Source of the DNA: Sphaeramia orbicularis | Lineage: Eukaryota > Chordata > Actinopteri > Kurtiformes > Apogonidae | Length of the DNA: 64,000 nucleotides | Direction of reading: 5' to 3' | NCBI RefSeq assembly: GCF_902148855.1 | Contig: NC_043974.1 | Span: 24,545,192-24,609,191, forward strand | Shown here: positions 12,441 through 24,710 of the stretch, piece by piece | Layout of the letters: each line of letters starts with the position of its first letter | How positions within the stretch are numbered: position 1 is the first letter of the stretch | The notes under the pieces: model-generated | Database searches by the model: none | The model's input: only the letters and a program-made list of their open reading frames with translations | Told to the model about the DNA's origin: nothing | Program-made: the position numbers and the translations under genes

Positions 12441-12796
12441 TTAATCAGTGACAGCTCTGGTATAAAAAGCGGATGTTTACCCTGATTCTAGTGTTTGCCC
12501 TGTGGTCAAATCTTAATCTCCATGTCAGTGTGTGTTAAAGGATGTAAAAAAAAAAGTTACAGCGTCCTTGAAAGCAACAGGGCTTTCTCTTCTTCTTCTT
12601 CTTGTGTGTGTGTCTTTTGTGAGTGTGTGTTTGTCTTGGTGATGACACGACGTAGGTGCAGGTTCGGGCAGGGTCTGAGTGTGTGACGTAGTGTGTTTGG
12701 GGAGTATCCTGAGCTCCTGCCTGTAGTCATTCACCCAGACTCTCACACACAGGAGGCATTACTCACACACTGAGGGAAAGAGCAGCACAAGACAAG
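12441..12796 (+). promoter_or_regulatory. Putative core promoter and non-coding first exon of the unnamed gene at 15.7-20.5 kb
   Basis: A good TATA box, ggtataaaaagcgg, lies at about 12460-12473, so transcription would start near 12490. CRE-like sites (gatgacacgacgtag near 12641, gtgtgacgtag near 12680) follow. The proposed exon 1 ends at 12796 with GACAAG followed by GTAAGA, a strong donor. The next plausible acceptor in the right direction is at 15637. Linking this exon to the coding exons is inference from position and splice quality. Confidence 0.5.
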
Positions 12797-14023
12797 GTAA
12801 GACCTGCAACTCTTCATCTTCACGAACTCTGTACATTTATTATACACTGCATTAAGATCATTTTCATTGTCATGTTTACTCTTATTGCCTTTTGCATTGA
12901 TTTTTAAGTCTTCTAAAATCTGAAAATACTGGTGAATGGCAATTTTTGTAGTGTTGTAAATGTAGTAACTTTTTTTTAATAACACAAACTTGGACTGAAT
13001 ATCTACTCACCTGCACTTAGAGCTGCAACTATTATTCAAGTTATCAGCTATTTGTCATCTAATATAAACATCTTCAATGAGTTCAATAACAATCGGGTCG
13101 TTTTTATGGTAAAAAGTCAAAATGTTCAGCTTGTAGCCTTGTACATTTTTAATAATTTCTGGTTTATTTCCTCCTGTGTGACAGTATCTGAGTATCGTTG
13201 GGTTGTGGACTAAACAAGACACTTAAAGATGGCATTATCATATATTTTTTCAAAATTTTTTAACATTTTACAGACCAAACATTTAATCGACTAATCAAGT
13301 AATAATCCATAGATCAGTCGCTGATAAAATAACCATTAGACTTTACTTATATTAAAGTCTTGTGACAAAGATAGTGAAACACCTGAATTTAAGCTCATGG
13401 CCTGTTAAATTAGCATATTTACATTTAGTACATTTTAGATATGTAACATTTTAAAGGGAACAGGTCAATAATACAGCTTAAATGTGCATATCATTTTCTG
13501 TATACATGGTTTTAATATGGCAAAGACAAATGAAGTATTTCAGTCAGTAAATCAGGTCTATTTATAGGCTGTAAAGGCTTAAACTGGTCATTGCTCTACT
13601 TCCTAAATAAAGAAAGACATTTTAGTGGCATCTTTGTCACTGCAGGTGTTTTGTCCTTGGTGACAGAATACGGCACAAACACCAACTCTGTCAGTGTCCG
13701 AATCTGTCCTTCCTACTTAGAGCTCATTTATTGCTGTGTCCCTTTAAAATGAGCCAACATTGACATTGAGTTTCACAGTGAGGTCATTGATTTTGGCCGC
13801 TGTCCAGTGTCCAGCAGGTTGGTCTAGTGTCAAAGTCTGACTGTGTGTGTTTGTTTAGTTGTAAGAGCAGTGTGTTTTCAGCTTTGGAAGACAGCATTAA
13901 AACCATGATAATACTGCCTGACCTGTGACTTTACTGATACAGATGGAGACAGTGATTATAGTTATTAAAAATGATAAAAATAACTTTGGGGCTGCTGTCG
14001 AGGAGTTTTATTAAAGGCAGGTA

Positions 14024-14680
14024 CAGTGTTGGCGAGACTTAAACTACATGTAGTTGAACTACGTAGTTAAACTACATTTTGCTGTAACTTGCTGGTAGTT
14101 AAACTACATATTTTGTGCCGCGCTAAGTAGTTCAAGTCCTTTTTTGTCATTTTTTGTGGTTTAACTACTCAATTTGCAAACTACAATTTTGGGCAACAGT
14201 GTAAAATTAAGTTTTTTATTTTATTTATTTTTTGTAATTTAAATTGTATTTCACCATTGAAAGCAAGACAGTTCCATTTTCTTTCATCCTGAAATACTTT
14301 GAAGCCATGATCATGTCATGACATCACAGCCAAGGCTGCCTCTGATTGGCTTGCCTTGGCAGCACTCAATTGCTTCACAGATGTGCGATCATTACTAACG
14401 TCATGTGGTTGTCACTACCATGGACAACCCTCCTGCCAACACCACCCCCGATAGCGACATGCCGCCGCAACCATGGCCATATTTTGTTTCATATTCACTC
14501 CATGTAAATTCTCAAGTTAACGCTAAAAATAAAAAGTAGTTGCCAAAACAACTTTTCCTAGCCGTAGTTTTACAAACTACATTTCTCCAGGGGTAGAAAT
14601 GTACATTGTTTGAAGTACTGCCATGCTGAACTACTTGTAGTTTTACAAGCTATGCTTGCAAAGTAGCTTCCCCAATACTG
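14024..14680. mobile_element. hAT-type MITE in the first intron
   Basis: CAGTGTTGGCGAGACTTAAACT at 14024 and the inverted GTAGCTTCCCCAATACTG ending at 14680 are diverged terminal repeats. GGCAGGTA (14016-14023) and GGCAGATA (14681-14688) look like an 8-bp target duplication with one difference. The sub-terminal region repeats the motif aactac/gtagtt many times, as hAT elements often do. Confidence 0.7.
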
Positions 14681-15742
14681 GGCAGATAAACAAAACAAAC
14701 AAACAAACAAACAAAAAAAAACAACAGACAAAAATGACACATTTTACTAAAATGGGTTCAAGGTATGGCTACAAGGGGCCATACTGGAAAACATCCAATA
14801 ATTGTCCAATTTCCTGTCTGCCATTTTGACTTTTTTGCCAGTCCAGACATGATAGTTGACGTATGGACCAAATTTTGTCCATATAGATAAAACTTACAAA
14901 TTGTGGGTGCACTAGCTACAGACTTTTTTTTTTTTTTTTTTACCATATGTGATGAATGTGTCACTAATGTCCAAAAAAATGTTCTTTTGGTAGAAGAACA
15001 AGAAGGTCTTTATATTGTATTTGATGCTAAAAATGACAGTTTCCAAAACACAGATGTTAAATTAAAAACTACAATGAATAATGCAACACCAACTAAAACA
15101 AAATGTAAGAGTTGGAGGAAAAATCTGCCTAATTTTCTGCAAATGTAAGTGGTTCAAAGTGTTCAAGAATCAGCTTCTATCAGCTTCACTCAGCTTCTAT
15201 AATTAAAGAGTTTACTCGCGATGCCTTAAAAAATCAAACTAACACTAAATAAAAAATAATGATTAAGCTAAGATAAAAAATAAAGCTACGTATGCACTAG
15301 TGAAATTACCTATAATGAAAAAACAAAAAAACCCACAGACAATCAAGTGAAAATGTGAGACTCAGGACTGCACACGTGCTTCTTCATAAACACCTTGTCA
15401 TGCATTCTTGCAGATTTGTACCGTACATTCCACCCACAGCATCTGATCTGCACAGATAAATAATCCACCACATGTATCATCTGTCTGATCACTTCACCAC
15501 ATTCCTTTCCATTCTAATCTTTTTATCATCCATTAGCTCTCGCACTTCCACATATAAGAAATTCTTTGTGAGAAAGAGTGTAAGGGCAGGATTATGTAAC
15601 AGCATTAAGCTAATCTTCCTTGTACCTTTTGTTTCAGACTTCAGAAAAAAGGGCTGTGAAGTACCAGGTTGAGAGAAGTGAGGGTGAAATTGAGGACAAC
15701 GGGAGAAAAGTAAAACCAGACGTGAATACAGATAAAGAGAAG

Positions 15743-18700
15743 ATGACAATCGGTAAGAACTCCAGGAAGAGCTCAGTGCGGAGCTCCATCCGGGCCCCAA
15801 AGTTCCTAGACAAGTCCAATGGGTTCTACGGTCGCCTTGATGAGCCTGAGATCCCCGTGGAGACAGAAGAGGTGAGGGCAACAGAGGTCGAAGAGATGAA
15901 GGATGAAAAAAGAAGCAGCCAAAATTCTGTGATGGACATTTCAGGAGCAGATGATAGGGAAGAACCAGAAATATTTAATGAAGGGACGATTGAAGACGAT
16001 GGCGAGACTCTTCTTAGGAGGAAACCAAGCCGTCGCAACAGCAGGTGGAGAAGAAGCTCAAGGAGGAAACAGAAGGAAGCCAGAGCTGAGGACGACACAG
16101 GCAGAGACGGGAGGCTGAGCCAGGACACTGAGGACCAGGTGGACCCCCACGCTCTGGAGGACTCCAGGGCCATAATCCTGGTAGAGATGGAGAAACTGAA
16201 GAAGATGGAGGAAGAAAATGAGAAGACGGGGAAAGAGAAGGAGTCTGCCCTTGTTCATTTCCCAGTTCCAGAAGAAGCAGACGACCAGGTCCTCATCAGG
16301 GACAAGAAGAGAGGACGGGTAGAGGAGGGAGAGGAGGAGAGGAGGATGAAGAGGGAGCAAGAGGAGGGGATGAAGGTTGTGAAGAGGAACACGATGAAGA
16401 ATTACCGCAAGGTGAGAAAGACGAACTTTTAGAGACAAGTAGAGGATGGAGGTATCAAAACGAGTTGAAAACATGTCCCAAAAAGAGAATCTACACAAAA
16501 CACCTCGAAAAACATTACAACAATTGTTGCATTTAGGCTGTCAAAGTGTTGTCGCAAAGGTTTGGTTAGGTTTAGGAACAAAAAACACTCATCCAGCCCC
16601 CCCCCTCCCCTCCATCAAAAATAGGTATACAGAGGTTGATTCCTCTCAGTGTCCTTGACCACGGTGCTGATGAAGATTTGGAGTTGGTCCTCGAGTATGT
16701 TGAATGGCCACTCTCTGCTCCTAATATGTGCTAATGCTAATTGCTAATGCTAGTAACTAGTGTTGCTACTGTGTATGTATTAGCAAGAGCAAAATGCAAA
16801 GGCAGAATGTCCCTATGTAGATAATAAGTTGACCTAATCTAACCAATTATCCATCCATAACCTCCTTCCTCTAAGGTTTGTCCCGTTTAAACCACTTTAC
16901 TTTTTTAAATATGCACTTATGCGTAGAACCAGAAGATGCCACAAATTGCCCCCAAAATACACTTAACCATTAAACATTTTGAGCTCATTCAAAAATGAAC
17001 ATTACTGATGATTTTTTGATGACTTTAGAGTTTCCATATTTATTTGAGTAGTTATATTCTTGTTGGCTTTTTATTTTTCCTGTAGCAATTTAAGCCAAAT
17101 ATCTGTACATTCTAGTCAAAGCGGCATCATTTCACACCTTTCCGGCCTAAATGGGTGGAACAAAATGATCCTTTGGTTTCATTTATTAGAGCAAATATAA
17201 CAAGATAAAAAATATGTAAATCGTGACTTATCTGTGGATGTAAGGTGTCATAATATTTTGCATGCTCTTGTGCACAGAGAAAACTAATTTGCACATCACA
17301 GTGAAGTTAAAGTTAATTATTTTACAGAATCATTTAATGGTCTTCATATTAGATCAACATGCCATGAGGTTCAGTTTTTTTTTTTTTTTTTTTACCAGAA
17401 ACATTCAGAAATATCTCTCAAAACTCCTTTTTTCTTTTATACTTTGAATACATTCCAACGTCTGACCTTTTCCATTTTTGCTGTTGAATCAGCTCTTCTA
17501 CTTCTACCAGTCTTTTTTTACCCTCATATCCGTACTTCTTTTCGTCTTATGGTGTACTTTGCAGAAGGAACATATATCGACTTCTGCTTTAAAGAACTTT
17601 AGTATCTCACATTTACATAAATTCCAATTTTAGGTTCACTCCACCTGGTTAAACTTTAAACCCCTTGAGATTATATAACAGAGTGTGCAGAACAGAGGGG
17701 TAAAGTTCTTCCTCTACTTTCCACCGAGACAACATCCTACACATATTGCACACGGGCTATTAATCACCATGGGAACTATCGTTACATGTTAATAAAAGTC
17801 CACGAGTTGAGTAGGGTCAAGGTACAGCGGTCATTGGTGCGTGTCAACCCGCATTAGCCAATGTCTGATAGGATTTTTCCCTTTGCGTCACACTAACTGA
17901 GGTTTCACTAATGAACTGTAAGTGTAACAGATGTACTGTAACACTTTCCTACGTGTTCCACTAAGATTTTATGCTTACTTTGATGAACACACACACATAC
18001 ACACACACAGAGGTGACATTCCTTCGCCTCCTATATCATGTTCTTTGATCAGTGGAATGAAGTAAGGCAGTGACCCGCCTGCTTAACCCACACCGTAAAA
18101 ACATTCCACTGCTGTTAACCAATCAGCGGCATCCATCGACCCGCACAGCCTCATGGTCCGACTCTGTCCTGTTTGTCTACACACCTTTAGTTTATGTCCA
18201 AAAGCTGAGCACTGATAGTGTGTGCTGATAAGAGAGCATCCTGCTGCAGCTCAGACTCTGGAGTAGAAATAATAGACAGAAGGTAACGACCAGCAAGTCA
18301 CCGGTTACTATGGCAACTTGTTTAGATATTGATGCATAGGAAATATACATTATCAAATAGCTTAACCCTTTCATGCATGAATTATGAGAACCTTAATTAA
18401 GATTTTTTTTCCTCTTTAGGCATGAAAAAAACAATGTGATTGAATTTGTTTTTTTGAACCTATTTTTCATGGAGTTACCAAAATGTCTACTCAGCTGGAC
18501 ACCATGTGTTTTTTATTTTTATTTTTATTTAACCTTTATTTACCCAGGGAAGCAATTAAAAACAGATTCTTATTTACAAAGGCAGCCTAATGATCATTTA
18601 CTGACATACTGTGTGAAAACTATGAAATACATTTTTTTTAAATGCTGCTAATCTGTTCTCACATTTTAACATACTAGAACCTCCTGAGACCCAGCAATGC

Positions 18701-20470
18701 ATTTTTGTCCTCTGTACGGGACAAGAGTTTTACAGCTTTATTATTAAAAAAAAAACAAAAAACAAAATGCTGTCCACTGCAATGGGCATTCCATAAATTA
18801 AAAAAAAAATCTATCTGAAAAAACTATGGCATCATGCTGTTTCCAATCAACACAATTATTAAATGTAAAAAAGCCAAAACGTTTCCTTTCCAAGGTCCCA
18901 GGAGGATAACACTAGTTATTACTCACTCAGATATGCAAAAAAAAAATGTTTAAAAAAACCCTGTTAATTACAGTCTAATAACAATTAGCAATTGATTTAC
19001 ACTCAAATATCTTACTGCAGATCAGGCTGATCAAGAACAGGAAAGTTACAGTAATAGTATGAATTGCATTGCGTGAGATGATACATAAACATTCACTGTG
19101 TTGGTTGATATGCAAGTAAAACAACAAAATCCATGAATATACAAGAGAACAACTTTGAATAGCTGTCCACTGCACTGACCACTATGCATGAAAGGATTAA
19201 ATACATACTCTGCATACGTGTAATAAAATCTTTTTATGTCTACTTATTCTGCTATTTTACCAAATAGAGGCAATAATGCAAAAAAGCTAATTTCCAAATT
19301 GGCGAAATGAAAAAAAATCAATGCAGTCTCATGCAGCCCAGTGTCAGCTTTTGTCTCCTTGATCATTCATGTGTTTTTTTCATAAACTGTCATATTGAGT
19401 CTTTATATTAAATTCCTCTTGTTATGCTTATTATGCGCTGATGGATACATCAGTGAATCACATAGTGTATGCCTCCATAAAAAAAGCTATCAGAAAATAT
19501 AGACACAAATAAAGCAGATTACTAAAAATGGCTACAACGGTTTGTTACTGAGTAGAGTTTCATCCCACCTCTGCATGAAGCTTCCACTCTAACAAGGATC
19601 TTTAAGCTCATTAGTTTTGTTTTAAGCCCCTATGGACAATCAATTTTCCAATTTTAACATTTTACACTAAATAACTCCCATGAGCCTCAGCTTTTGTCTT
19701 ACACATCAATATGAGAACAATTCAACACAAACTCTACCTGATCTACTTTATAGCTTGTCTTTAACTCTAGAAATTGTCACTGAATGAAAATGTATATTAA
19801 TTAGAGACAACTATTTTTGTGGCGGCTTCTAAATTAATTTTTCCTCTACATTTCACCTTTACCAAGTGATTTATCACTATTCCATTCGTTGTAATATTAT
19901 CCTCTGTATTTTGAATTTTTCAGTGAAATCAAGTATTTTTCTATATTTAACTCACTGATCATGTAGATGTTCATAAAAATTCAGAGTAAATTCAAAGGCT
20001 ATTATATCAAAACAGAGAAAACAGAAGAAAAAGTGACTTTTTCAGCAAAATATATCCTGAACTGAATGTTAACATCCAAATGACAATAAAAAGCAGAGAA
20101 ACTGCATTTTACTTGAATTATTTAATGTATTAAAATTGGTTGTTCACAAATTACTAAACATGTTAGATCAGTACATGCTTTTGGAGCTTGTGTAGGTCTT
20201 TTGGGATTAAAAGCGTGCATTTCCATTCTGTCTGTTTAATGTATCAACAGCAAACTTTTAATTTCACTTCTCAGTCATATGTTACTGATCATTCCTTCCT
20301 TTCATTCCCATCAGGCCTTGGACAGAGCGTTTCGTCGCGGCTGGGAAGCCTTCATCACCAACCTGTACAGCGTCACTCTCACGCCTGTGACTCCATCCTC
20401 ACCTTCATCTTCCTCACCTCTATCAAAGAAGAAACATCAGCACAACTCAGTGTTGGCTGAGTTTCAGTAG
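15743..20470 (+). CDS. Uncharacterised charged protein of about 274 aa, two coding exons
   Basis: I do not recognise this family. The coding exons are 15638-16411 (acceptor tttgtttcag, donor AAG|gtgaga) and 20315-20470 (acceptor cccatcag), joined in phase 0. The frame is open to the start of the first of these exons, but the first in-frame ATG is at 15743 (context agaagATGa). The conserved-looking N-terminus is [15 protein letters not shown] followed by [20 protein letters not shown]. The middle is low-complexity: acidic clusters, [20 protein letters not shown] at about residues 94-113, then an E/K-rich coiled-coil-prone stretch. The last exon encodes [20 protein letters not shown] followed by TLTPV, a Ser/Pro linker and a KKKHQH tail, and reads as a conserved C-terminal motif. 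No signal peptide or membrane segment is seen. A scaffold or nuclear role is only a guess from composition. Confidence 0.75.
18508..18600 (-). repeat. LINE (L2-like) 3' tail nested in a MITE
   Basis: The segment tttatttaacctttatttac, then ccagggaagcaatt and cttatttacaaaggcagcct, has the form of the conserved 3' end of fish L2-type LINEs ('tttaacctttatttaaccaggaag...tctcttttacaagg'). It interrupts the surrounding MITE. Confidence 0.5.
18679..18908. mobile_element. Small MITE (family 'TATCCTCCTAAGACCC'), nested
   Basis: It begins cctcctgagacccagcaatg and ends aggtcccaggagg, an inverted pair. The interior (ggacaagagttt...ttccataaa...tctgaaaaaact...catcatg...gtttccaat) matches the better-preserved copy at 38483-38726. 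Confidence 0.7.
19880..20060 (-). mobile_element. Partial copy of the 'CCCATAAAGACCC' piggyBac-like MITE
   Basis: Read on the minus strand, this gives gctgaaaaagtcactttttc, then gatataatagcctttgaatt and atgaacatctacatgatcag, the same order as in the copies at 8230, 36179 and 54446. No terminal repeats are recognisable, so it is a fragment. It lies just upstream of the last exon of the unnamed gene. Confidence 0.6.
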
Positions 20471-21485
20471 AAGAAGAATGTGACATGGACAGAAAACCCT
20501 AAACATTTTTTAATACATGCGATTCTGATTATGCACCGTCACTGAATAGTACTGCACAATGCTGTCTGTATAATTTTTATTTTACCTTTATTTATGTTAT
20601 GTGCTGAGTTTTAATCACTCAGCATAAATTTCAGTGCCTTTTCACATCATGATATGAAGAAACACTGCACATGATGAAAACAGCAGCAGGTTTGGCTATT
20701 GAAGCTGAAGGAAACAAGCAGCTGATTTGACATTGATGTCTATGAGACTAGTCTGTCTTTAGGTGACTGAGTTCAACTCATCCTGCTTCTCTTCTGATGA
20801 TTTATTCCAGATTTTATTAGTAACTATCTTAGCTTCCCAAATGCAGTCCACTGTTTAGAGCTTGGAGTATGAATCATCTTTTCTTCCTTTAGTTTAACAC
20901 GATGAAACCACTAAAATGTTGATGTGTGACTGTAAGGAATGGAAGATTTCCACCAGCGAACGGCGATGACGGATCAGTGGACTTTTGCCCTGAAGAAATT
21001 TACATGTTTTCATGTTAACCAGTGCCATTTATTATGTTCTCACAGCTAATTATTAATCAGATGTGGTTAATGAGAGCAGTCTTGACAGGAGTTTAAGTTC
21101 ACTTTATGTTCTGGTGAAGGTTTTTTAACCTGAGGACACATGACGCATGAGTCTAATTGTATTTGTTTATGAAACAGATAAAGAAATGGAAAGAGGTTTT
21201 TTTTCTTGCAAGTTTTTGTCAATTGTTACCACTGCATTTACAAGTGCAGACATTCCGACTGTAATAATTAAAATATTTAACTAAGAAATATATTAATTTA
21301 TTCACATTTAAGTCACAACACAATTAAGTAGGTAGTGTTTACAGCAGATCTGCGATAATTCCTTCAATCCATTCTATATATTGTTTTTTTATCACTTCAA
21401 ATGTACTGTATTTAATAATTCTTTATGTTTTGACACCTCTTTGAACAGGTGCTGCAAATAAACCCCCGTTGTCATACATGTTGTC
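20471..21485 (+). other. 3' UTR and poly(A) signal of the unnamed gene
   Basis: The sequence follows the TAG stop at 20468-20470. AATAAA at 21457-21462 (ctgcaaataaaccccc) followed by a tgttgtctcaaatgtgtgttcctt GT-rich tract is a convincing cleavage site, giving a 3' UTR of about 1 kb. Confidence 0.65.
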
Positions 21486-23585
21486 TCAAATGTGTGTTCC
21501 TTTTTATTAGAATCCATTTGTTTTATAATCAGAGCTTCTTAAATAAAGAGGCACCTTCATGAGTAGATAAATATTACTTATTTAACTTGTACTGTGTTGT
21601 TTAAATGTTTATATGAATGAACAAGGCATTTGACAAGTATTTCCAAATTCTACTTCATATTTTTTACTCCTCTACATTGGTTTGACAGCTTCAGTTACTT
21701 TTAAATTTCATTTTTCACCCCCTTCCTTTCCTGTTAATACTTTTTTCACCAAATGTATTGAGTTCAATTGGAAGTTTAACAACTTCTCTTCATCTTAAGC
21801 TCTAAATAAACTCTTTAAACCCTCTTGAATAAGCTGGAAAATATATTTGTTCAAAAGCTGGGCTGTTTTTTTCAGGTTCTTGATATGATTCATATTTAAA
21901 ACATGATGTACAACTGTAGATCAAACAAGCAAACTAAAAGTAAAGTCACCCAAATAAGCTCTACTTAAAAATAAAAATGTAAAACAGAAATGACAGTGAC
22001 ATGAACCCAGAAACCTAACATTTGATCATAAAACACTAACACAGACAATTTTCCTGCATGGTGGTGAGTAGGACTTTTCATACTTTAAGTACATTTAGGT
22101 GGATTAGCCTAATGTGGAGCACTTGTTGCATTTCAGGTAGTTGCATAATTAATCACAATTGCAATGTCAACTTGTGCAATAAATAGTCACAAAAGAATCT
22201 GACTTAAAGTTCCAGATTTAGGAGGATTTATGGTAAATAAATACAAGCTCTGTTGTCTGGTGATAGTTTGGGTTTAATGACACTGAACAAAGACATGTAC
22301 TGTGTAAGACAAACAAAATGAAAGTTTTAATTTACAGTTTGTTCTATTTATTTTAAGGTTTGTATTTTCTTGTCTTAGTTTCAGTTACTTGATCTGAAAA
22401 TTGATAATCTGTACCTTTTTCATTAAAATCCAAGTCAATAGACCCAAATATAAATTGCAAGACTTTCAGCACTAATTTCAATGTGACGTTTTCTCCCCAT
22501 TATGCAGCCCTAATCTCAAATGTCTGGAATACGTAAAATGCGATATGAAGCCAACACATGAAATCCTTGTCAGGTTCAATTGTGAAATTCCATGACGTGT
22601 CCTAATCAAACCATAAGAGAAAATGCTGATATCACACTCATAAACCTCACGTATCAGACAATCTGTATTTGTTAATATAGGGCAGCTCTGTACTCAGCAT
22701 TAATGACAACAATAAAAGTTCTCTAATTCACTAAATCTGCTTATGGGACACATAAAAGAAGTTAATGATACTGTGGGATGCGTACAAGGATCACTTTAAT
22801 TTAAGTAAGGTTTTGAATACCTTGTAGTGGAGTATTATCACTGTGTGTGGTATTATTTTTAGAATCTGAACAGACATTCTTAGGCCACTGGTAAACAGGA
22901 TGAACAAAATATGACACAACAGGGCTTTTTTTGTCCTATTATCACAATCTTTTATGATCATTCCTTATTTAACTGATTAACAGTGACAAATTATCAAGGC
23001 TACAGGCAACACAGGAATGCAAATGCAGAGTAAACAAAAAAAATATAAATAAGGAGTTATGATAATAATTGAAAAAAGGCAAAAGCTTAACAAATTCAAC
23101 TAAACATTTTAAAGTTCAATCAAGATAACAAGAATATTTTTCTAACAAAAGGAGTAAAAAAGAGAGAATATTTCTTATGATTAAATTGTTGATAACAAAT
23201 AAAACTACAAGATCAGAACCTGATTCACAGTAAGGCCAGTTTACATCAATGTCACACTACATTTTGATCAACTCTGCTGAAATGAAACTACAATGTACAT
23301 GAACTTAAGTATGACACAATAAAAGGTAAAAGCACATTTTATCTATTTTGCTGCCATCTCGTGTGTGAGCAGTAGAACCTTCACCGGAAATGACGTATTA
23401 AACTTGTCTCTACTGGAAACGCATTTTTGTTTAAAATAATTTGTCTTCACTGATTTTTGCTCTTCATCTGATGAGAGAATCCTAAAATAAAACAGATACA
23501 TTTCTGAATAATTATTTACCCTGAGATAAATGTGTTGTTTTTGCCAGTTGAGGTGATTATTTGCAGGGTGGGAGGAGTTTTTGCC
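21486..23585. other. Gene-free AT-rich intergenic DNA
   Basis: I see no exon, structured RNA or clear transposon borders in these 2.1 kb between the unnamed gene and snhg1. Confidence 0.5.
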
Positions 23586-23645
23586 CGGAGATAAAACCGT
23601 GACGGACCTGTTTCCTCTTCCATTTCCTTCTCCCATCGGCTCACG
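23586..23645 (+). promoter_or_regulatory. snhg1: snhg1 core promoter and 5'TOP first exon
   Basis: A TATA-like gataaaac (23590-23597) stands 20-30 bp before a pyrimidine tract, cctcttccatttccttctccc (about 23615-23634). Exon 1 ends at 23645 with the donor gtaaga. A transcript starting at a C within this tract would carry a 5' terminal oligopyrimidine (TOP) sequence, as known for vertebrate snoRNA host genes and ribosomal protein genes, linking snoRNA output to growth control. The exact start base is not determinable by eye. Confidence 0.75.
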
Positions 23646-24030
23646 GTAAGACTTCTCACGTTGTAGCAAAACTCGGCAAACTTCAACATTTTCACATTAT
23701 TGGATTAAACTGACAATTTATGACTACTGCAACTAAATATCTTTCGTTTACTCTTTAAGTTAGTCATGTTAACACTTCTTACAAACACAATTTTCGGGCG
23801 GAATAGTGTATGTGCGGGGTTTTCGCGCGTACAGCACCAGCACAGATTGTGTTAAATCTTTAACCATCCGACATTAAAATGGCTTAATTTCACAAACATA
23901 CTAACATTTAAACAGACCCAAATATGTTCTGTAATGTTTGCATTCAGTATTTCTTGAAATTACTATTTGGATAGTTAAGATGTGCAGAATTATCTGCTGC
24001 ACACTTGCTGCCATTGCACCACCAGCTAAC

Positions 24031-24111
24031 AGTGTCTCTCAATGATGAGAAATACACAGACCTGTACTGAAAAACAGTGATTGCAACTTTATTTTTCTGA
24101 TGCGAGACACT
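24031..24111 (+). ncRNA. snord25: Box C/D snoRNA U25
   Basis: Terminal stem agtgtctc/gagacact (24031-24038 with 24104-24111), C box ATGATGA (24042-24048), D' CTGA (24067-24070) and D CTGA (24097-24100). The guide before D', cacagacctgta, is the same as in human U25 and is complementary to 18S rRNA around the known Gm1490 site (human numbering). It lies in intron 1. Confidence 0.95.
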
Positions 24112-24354
24112 GGAAAATGTATTTTGTTAGGAGACTGTCCTCCTGGACACGCTGCGTGGAGCGGTCACGTGTTGAATCAATGGTGGCGCAGTTACAACCG
24201 GCTAAACTAACTCAATCCTGCAAATGTTTGTTTTCTAGATGGTGGTTTGGGCTCAAGGAAGATATCGCAATAAAGGTAACTTTAAAATATTTTTTTTTAT
24301 TAACTTTTGGCACAATAGAGTTTTAAAAACGTCTCTAAGAGCTGTATGAAGCCT

Positions 24355-24435
24355 CATGCTACAGTGATGCATACATTGAACTCTCTCACTGAATCAATTT
24401 TGAGGATAATTTTATTTATAATACTGAGTAGCATG
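24355..24435 (+). ncRNA. snord26: Box C/D snoRNA U26, copy 1
   Basis: An 8-bp terminal stem catgctac/gtagcatg (24355-24362 with 24428-24435) closes C box GTGATGC (24364-24370, last base off consensus) and D CTGA (24424-24427). The guide tgaactctctcact followed by CTGA-type D' resembles human U26 (gaactctctct), which directs 28S Am389. It lies in intron 2, 68 nt before the acceptor. The weak C box makes it the more degenerate of two copies. Confidence 0.85.
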
Positions 24436-24627
24436 CAACTTAGTGTAAATTTGGATTTTCTGTTCACTACTGAGATGTAAATTGTGCTGTTTTTTTTCCT
24501 CAGTTGATGCAGAAGTTTACCAGCCTTCTTCACTGCTCAAGGTAACAGCGCATACTGTTTTGTTTTTTCTATTCTTAAATTGTTGTACACCAGCTTTTTG
24601 TTTGTGGTTTGGATGCTGCAGGAGCTT

Positions 24628-24710
24628 AATGCTACTGTGATGAGTCTCTGAACTCTCTCTTACTGAATCACTCTTTGAAGAAACCCCTTTACCAGATTCT
24701 GAGTAGCATT
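24628..24710 (+). ncRNA. snord26: Box C/D snoRNA U26, copy 2
   Basis: Stem aatgctac/gtagcatt (24628-24635 with 24703-24710), consensus C box GTGATGA (24637-24643), guide tgaactctctctta before D' CTGA, and D CTGA (24699-24702). The guide matches the 28S A389 region, as in human U26. It lies in intron 3, next to the intron holding copy 1; the shared stem and guide show a local duplication. Confidence 0.9.

Larger units (their letters stand above)
18362..19200 (-). mobile_element. piggyBac-like MITE (family 'CCCTTTCATGCAT') carrying nested insertions, in an intron
   Basis: TTAA CCCTTTCATGCATGAATTA at 18362 and ATGCATGAAAGGA TTAA ending at 19200 bound an inverted copy of the 10124-10728 family. 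Shared interior pieces include catggagttaccaaaatgtc and cagctggacaccatg. It is longer than the other copy because at least two foreign pieces sit inside (18508-18600 and 18679-18908). Confidence 0.8.

Noticed and set aside
23343-23669. Minus-strand frame of 108 aa overlapping the snhg1 promoter
   Set aside because: No family features, no conserved splice or promoter evidence on that strand, and it overlaps a TOP promoter read in the opposite direction.
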